Below are positions 59,605-64,000 of a stretch of 64,000 nt of DNA, piece after piece. Origin of the DNA: Delphinapterus leucas (Eukaryota; Chordata; Mammalia; Artiodactyla; Monodontidae); the NCBI RefSeq assembly GCF_002288925.2, contig NW_022097993.1, forward strand, positions 6,198,460 to 6,262,459, read 5' to 3'. Each line of letters starts with the position of its first letter. The stretch's first letter is position 1. Position numbers and translations under genes: made by a program. Below the pieces are notes generated by a model. That model made no database searches and was not told where the DNA came from. It saw only the letters and a program-made list of their open reading frames with translations.

Positions 59605-60299
59605 TTATTTTTTAAAAAACTCATGTAAAGACGAAGTATTTAAAGTAAACTTGAGAGCCTGAGTCCTGGTCAAACTTTTATTTACTATGTTAATAAAAAA
59701 GCACCTAAATTTTTAATATAGGGTCTAAGAGCTGGTGTTACAACTATATCATTGCGGCTGGGGCAAGAGCAAAATCATCTCTGGGACCACTGTGCTGTAT
59801 TTCTCCAGAAAAATGAGAATGGTAAAGTGTGGGAAAGCTGAGATAAAGGAGGTGGGTAAAATGCACATGGAACTCAGTGCATAACCACTGTAATTTGAAG
59901 AGTGACTACAAGAAGGGAAATGAGCGCATGGACTCAGATTACAAATGCATCAACGTAGGACAACGCAAAGATCTTTGAGGATTACTGTTTCATTAGTTAA
60001 CATCATATATTTGTAATGGTGAGTATGTACTCAAAATATAAGTAGCTTGAAATTGGCTTTACCAATCTTAAGATTTGACCGCAAGTGTCTCACATATGCA
60101 GATTTAACTTTTTAAACCCAGAACTTGGACAGCATCATTAAAATATGTATACCTAATATTGAAGAGTATACATTAAATATGCTTCCACAGTAATGGCTGA
60201 ATTACTACTGTCCCATTCATCATGATTGAAAGCTTCCTACCTATTTCTTTGTGTCTTATACACATAAACTTTTTAGTGAAATATGAAAGAAAGCATTTT
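59605..60299. other. Low-copy DNA
   Basis: No repeat, exon or RNA gene recognised. Confidence 0.45.
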
Positions 60300-60305
60300 T
60301 AAACA

Positions 60306-60532
60306 GAAAAAAAAAGCAAAAGTGAGAAAGAAGGACAGAAAGAGAGAGAGAAAGAGAGAAAGAAAGAAAGAGAGAGAGAAAGAAAGAAAGAAAGAAAGAA
60401 AGAGAAAGAAAGAAAGAAAGAAAGGAAGGAAGAAAGAAAGAAAGAAAGGAAGGGAGAAGAAAAGAAGAAAGAAATGGAAGGAAGGAAGGGTGGGAGGGAG
60501 GAAAATAGAAAGAAAGAAAGAAATAAGAAACC
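60306..60532. repeat. GAAA/GGAA-rich polypurine microsatellite
   Basis: Plus strand is almost all purine, with an uninterrupted 138-nt purine run at 60337-60474. The long K/R/E-rich and S/F/L-rich frames across it are artefacts of the simple sequence. Confidence 0.97.
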
Positions 60533-61097
60533 TTAAGCAATTACATACTAGGAACTGATTATTTTTCCAGCTTCCCTGAAAGGGCTCTGATACAGGGAAG
60601 CAGCAACTTGGTTCAAAAATGGCACATGTTAGAAACTGTATGGAATATAGAACATGGAATTCAGAACATCCTGGTGGTGCAAGAAAAAAATAATCAAAAA
60701 CAGACTAGAATAGGCTAAAAGCTGGGGTATTGGGTTTAACACTTCTTAGGAAAGGGAGCTTGGAATCACACTGCAATGGAAAAGCTGTGCTTAAATCAAC
60801 TACATAAACACAGTTCTCACCCATTAGTGAGGATTCAAGCATCCTCCACTCGGCTTTTCTATCGTCTCCATAAGCTCCTCAGTTAAAAACATCCCTCCAA
60901 ATATAGCCATAGTTCAAGAGCTAAAGTGAAGAGATCCATCCTGACTCTCGCAGTCAAAACCCAGATACACCATCAGAGTCGACAAACCAGGCACTGAGCC
61001 CAAGTTACAGAAACTCTGCCTAGCCAGGCATATTTGGGCATAGGTATGCTACCCAAGTCACACATGCAAGAAAACACAAGCAAATTTGGTTATCCAC

Positions 61098-61184
61098 CAG
61101 AAAATTCAAGCCATAAGCCACAGAAAGTCAGGAAAATAGCTCAGAAAATTGAAGCCACAAGCCACAGAAAGTCAGGAAAATAAG
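61098..61184. repeat. 44-bp tandem duplication
   Basis: The unit at 61098-61141 is repeated at 61142-61184, starting CAGAAAATT and holding AAGCCACAGAAAGTCAGG. There are a few mismatches (TTC/TTG, ATA/ACA). Confidence 0.9.
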
Positions 61185-63436
61185 TAATATGCCTGTCTGT
61201 TTTATCACCTTCATTGCAGATGTCACACACAATCATTCACACATCTTCAAAAGTGAAGTTTCGAAGTTTTAGAACTTTATGCAGTTCCCAAAACATCCCC
61301 TACTAAAGTTCTGCCTTTATGCTCCTTCTGATCATAATTTGAGTGAACTGGGTTATCACTTTGCAGAAAGGACTTGAATTCTCACAGAGAAGGCCCATAA
61401 AACACCTTGGGTTTTCATCTAAATTAGAACATCTGCATCTGCTGCCCTCTTTCTAGGCAAGAATTTTTCTTTTCACTGTGTTCTATACTTTCAACCTATT
61501 TAAAAATCAAACTATTTTCTTATCTTCCTATTTTGCAACAGATTTTGTCTACATGAAGCCAAAAATGACTGAGATTCTGAGCCTCCGGCAAGATTTTACC
61601 AAAGTTTCATCTGTAGATGACCTACACACACACACACTTCCTACTCAGGAGTGGGTCAGATTTCTACACGATTAGGAAATTCAATGAAAAAAAAAAAATG
61701 AGGACAACTTGCGATTTAGCTTCGTACAAAAAAAATTAAGCTGCCTTTTTCGACACTTGATTCTGTGGTGTCCTATAGATGAAAGTTTTATCTGACACTG
61801 ATCGTATTCTTTGTATCTCACTGATAAAAGTGCTTCTTTCTTTTCAATTTTATGTCATTCCTTCCTCGATAAAGTTCACATTTCTAGAACTGCCTAGCTC
61901 AAAAACAATTTTTCGCTTTCTTATTATCATATTTCCTTAACAGAACCTCTTCCTATACTATCTACACCTGGAAAACTAATAATGAACTGGAAGTTTCTTG
62001 AGTAAAAGATTATTTTTATTTTTGTATAGCCTAAATAGCACCCAACCCCACATAGTAAACACTCAGAAAATAGTGGATGCAAGAATAAATTAATTGAAAC
62101 TAACACTTTGGATTTGATCAAATATGACTTCATTTTCCTATAAACTCCTAAACACTCTGTAGGAAAATTTTCAGGTTTTTTTCTCTAAAATCCATTGGAT
62201 CATCTCACATGGATTTAGGCTTACCCGACTCCCCATTATTCTGTCTCCCTTGTTTAGAAATGATGCTCATGATTATAGTAAACTTTCTATTATCTGTTCC
62301 AATGAAGCAATGCAAAGGTGTGAATATAAGCAGAATACAAGTTCTGATTTTGAAAAGATTCACTTTTCTGAATTAGCCTCCCTTGGGCTAATATTAAAAT
62401 GTGCTTGCATTAATTTGAAAAAGACTGTTAGATAAGTTTCAAAGAAGTGTGCTGGATTTTAGGAGAGAGGTCAATCCAGGATGAAAATTTACTGGTACTT
62501 CTCAAAGTGAGAGAAAAAATTCACATAACTACATATGGAATGTATAAATACCAAATATCACTTGCACGTTCACCTTCAAAAACTCACCCATTAATAGAGT
62601 CAGCAAGTTTGTATTTTTGCTGCAAGTTAGCTGTCGGTAAATGTTGAAACATTTTTGGACACGTATTTGCACTGGGGCTACGTGTCATGAACAGATTAGT
62701 GGTTCCTATCAGATGGTCCAGACTTCAAAAAGGCTTTGTTGCTTTACTCTCTGTTTCCCTGTGGCATCGCTGAGATAAATGGTCTACATGATTATTCAAC
62801 GGTTAGAAGAATCCGCTTGTTCAATGAGGTTTGTAGATGAAGCAATGGAGCCAGTCTTTTACTAGACTTTCATGTACCATCTATTTCTCTTCATCAAAAG
62901 TTTATTTTATACTGTTATATGCAAATTTATAGCCTCCATTAAGCAGCTTTTATTTCAAAACCTTGGGTGAGAAATTTCAAAACATGCATAGTGGATATCT
63001 GCCTTTTTGATTGCACAAAAGTAGCAAGGAAAGTTATTGTTAATTTCATCTTGAAATTACCTTGAAATTATAAAAATGTCAATGGACATTGAAAAAGAAA
63101 TACAATCAAACTTCATTATGCTGCTGGAAATGGGAAAGCACAATAGATGTCTGTATTTACAATTGAAATCAATAAAGTCCAGAAATTTTTCGGTGACCAT
63201 GAGCAATTTAGTAGCTACCTAGAAAAACAGACCCAAAATACAGAGAAAGTACTCTAATTCCTAATTTCCTTTTATAGAAAACCACCACCAATAAGTTTTC
63301 ATCAAAAATGTAACTTTATCTTAAAACTTTTTTAGCGAAAACCCACAGTGTGTAAGAACCTTTTGAGTTGCCACTTATTTTTACCAAATGCAACTGAAAA
63401 TTATGACTTTGTTTTAAAGTTTTTATATCCTCTCAG

Positions 63437-63475
63437 AGACTGTATATAACCTGTGGATATTGTTATATACAGTCT
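63437..63475. other. Perfect 14-bp hairpin
   Basis: AGACTGTATATAAC (63437-63450) and its exact reverse complement (63462-63475) flank an 11-nt loop. Confidence 0.9.
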
Positions 63476-64000
63476 ATATAAAAATAAAAATAATCCATCA
63501 TTCGAGAACCTTGACAAATAATTATCATTCAGAATGCAATACAAGTTAATATGCCACATTTTTTAAGGATTAAGTTAAGTAGTGTGCTTTTTGTTATCTG
63601 ATGGCCCTGAGCTCTGGGCAGATTTTCTGTGATAAAAGAAAATATGGCTTCAATGCTCCTCTTCTTAATGAGTTAGTTAAGTAACTGATTAATTAATCCA
63701 GCTTTTGAAAGACCTTTGTGCTATTGTTTTTGTTTTGTGTTATTGGAGCTAAGATAAAAAGTTTGATTTCCCTTGAGCAAATCAGGTTTGTATCTGATAC
63801 ACGGACAGTACCTAAACAAAAGTAGGTACTTAGAGAATGCTGTTCCTCTTTGTAGAATTTCTACAAATTCTAGGAATATTGTTATAATTATCTCAGCTTG
63901 GGAAAAAAGAAAATGAGAGTCTACGCAAATATTCTGACTTTCAATAGCTTGTTTTCAGATTCTAATTTACCAAACATTTTCTCCCGTCACACAATGATAC

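Larger units (their letters stand above)
60533..64000. other. Low-copy AT-rich DNA
   Basis: No interspersed repeat, exon or RNA gene is recognised over 3.4 kb. Two small structures, at 61098 and 63437, are listed separately. Confidence 0.45.

Noticed and set aside
60256..60558. K/R/E-rich frame and its S/F/L-rich reverse frame
   Set aside because: They are produced by the GAAA-type simple repeat; a coiled-coil protein is not supported.

Overview
The window is vertebrate nuclear DNA, and a cetacean (whale or dolphin) is the most likely source. The main evidence is nine copies of a tRNA-derived SINE with the head CTTCCCTGGTGGCGCAGTGG, which matches the CHR (cetacean-hippo-ruminant) SINE family. 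Both a short poly-A-tailed form (about 205 bp) and a longer form with a (TAAA)n tail (about 290-340 bp) are present. The L1 3' ends and the near-complete L1 at 15.8-21.6 kb are also of artiodactyl/cetacean type. Base composition is AT-rich, with no operons and no bacterial features. I found no protein-coding exon, no functional RNA gene and no CRISPR array that I can support. Open frames of 60-200 codons are explained by repeats, simple sequence or chance.

Layout. 0-15 kb: a patchwork of old L1 fragments (1.45-2.4, 3.1, 5.0, 10.9 kb), a solo ERV1-type LTR (2.4-2.86 kb), MIR and L2 relics, a MER5A-like DNA transposon relic (5.7 kb), two CHR SINEs (1.8 and 6.8 kb), and two further LTR-like elements (10.1 and 12.5 kb). 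15.3-21.65 kb: a short CHR SINE, then a full-length but dead L1 on the minus strand, bounded by a 17-bp target-site duplication. 21.65-29.4 kb: mostly low-copy DNA, then an old L1 (25.7-28.4 kb) split by an LTR-like insertion and carrying an expanded TA/TG microsatellite. 29.4-30.15 kb: a Tigger-type DNA transposon deletion derivative that keeps the start of its transposase. 30-39.6 kb: mostly low-copy sequence. 39.6-40 kb: a perfect 180-bp tandem duplication across an L1 3' end. 40.6-49 kb: three CHR SINEs, two overlapping L1 fragments, two young L1 3' ends and several MIRs. 52-60.6 kb: a MER5A relic, L1 pieces, two CHR SINEs, a GC-rich degenerate repeat joined to an L1 (54.8-58.5 kb) with a palindromic TC/TA/GA microsatellite, and a 138-nt polypurine run. 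60.6-64 kb: low-copy DNA with a small tandem repeat and a perfect 14-bp hairpin.

What connects the elements is retrotransposition. The L1s supplied the machinery, and the SINEs carry A-rich target-site duplications of the kind the L1 endonuclease leaves. The locus is best read as intergenic or deep-intronic DNA. No new gene system is visible. The points most worth checking are the 180-bp identical duplication, the two SINEs rebuilt internally, and the repeated microsatellite growth at one homologous L1 position. Repeat-family names come from recognition of consensus-like sequence, not from a database search.
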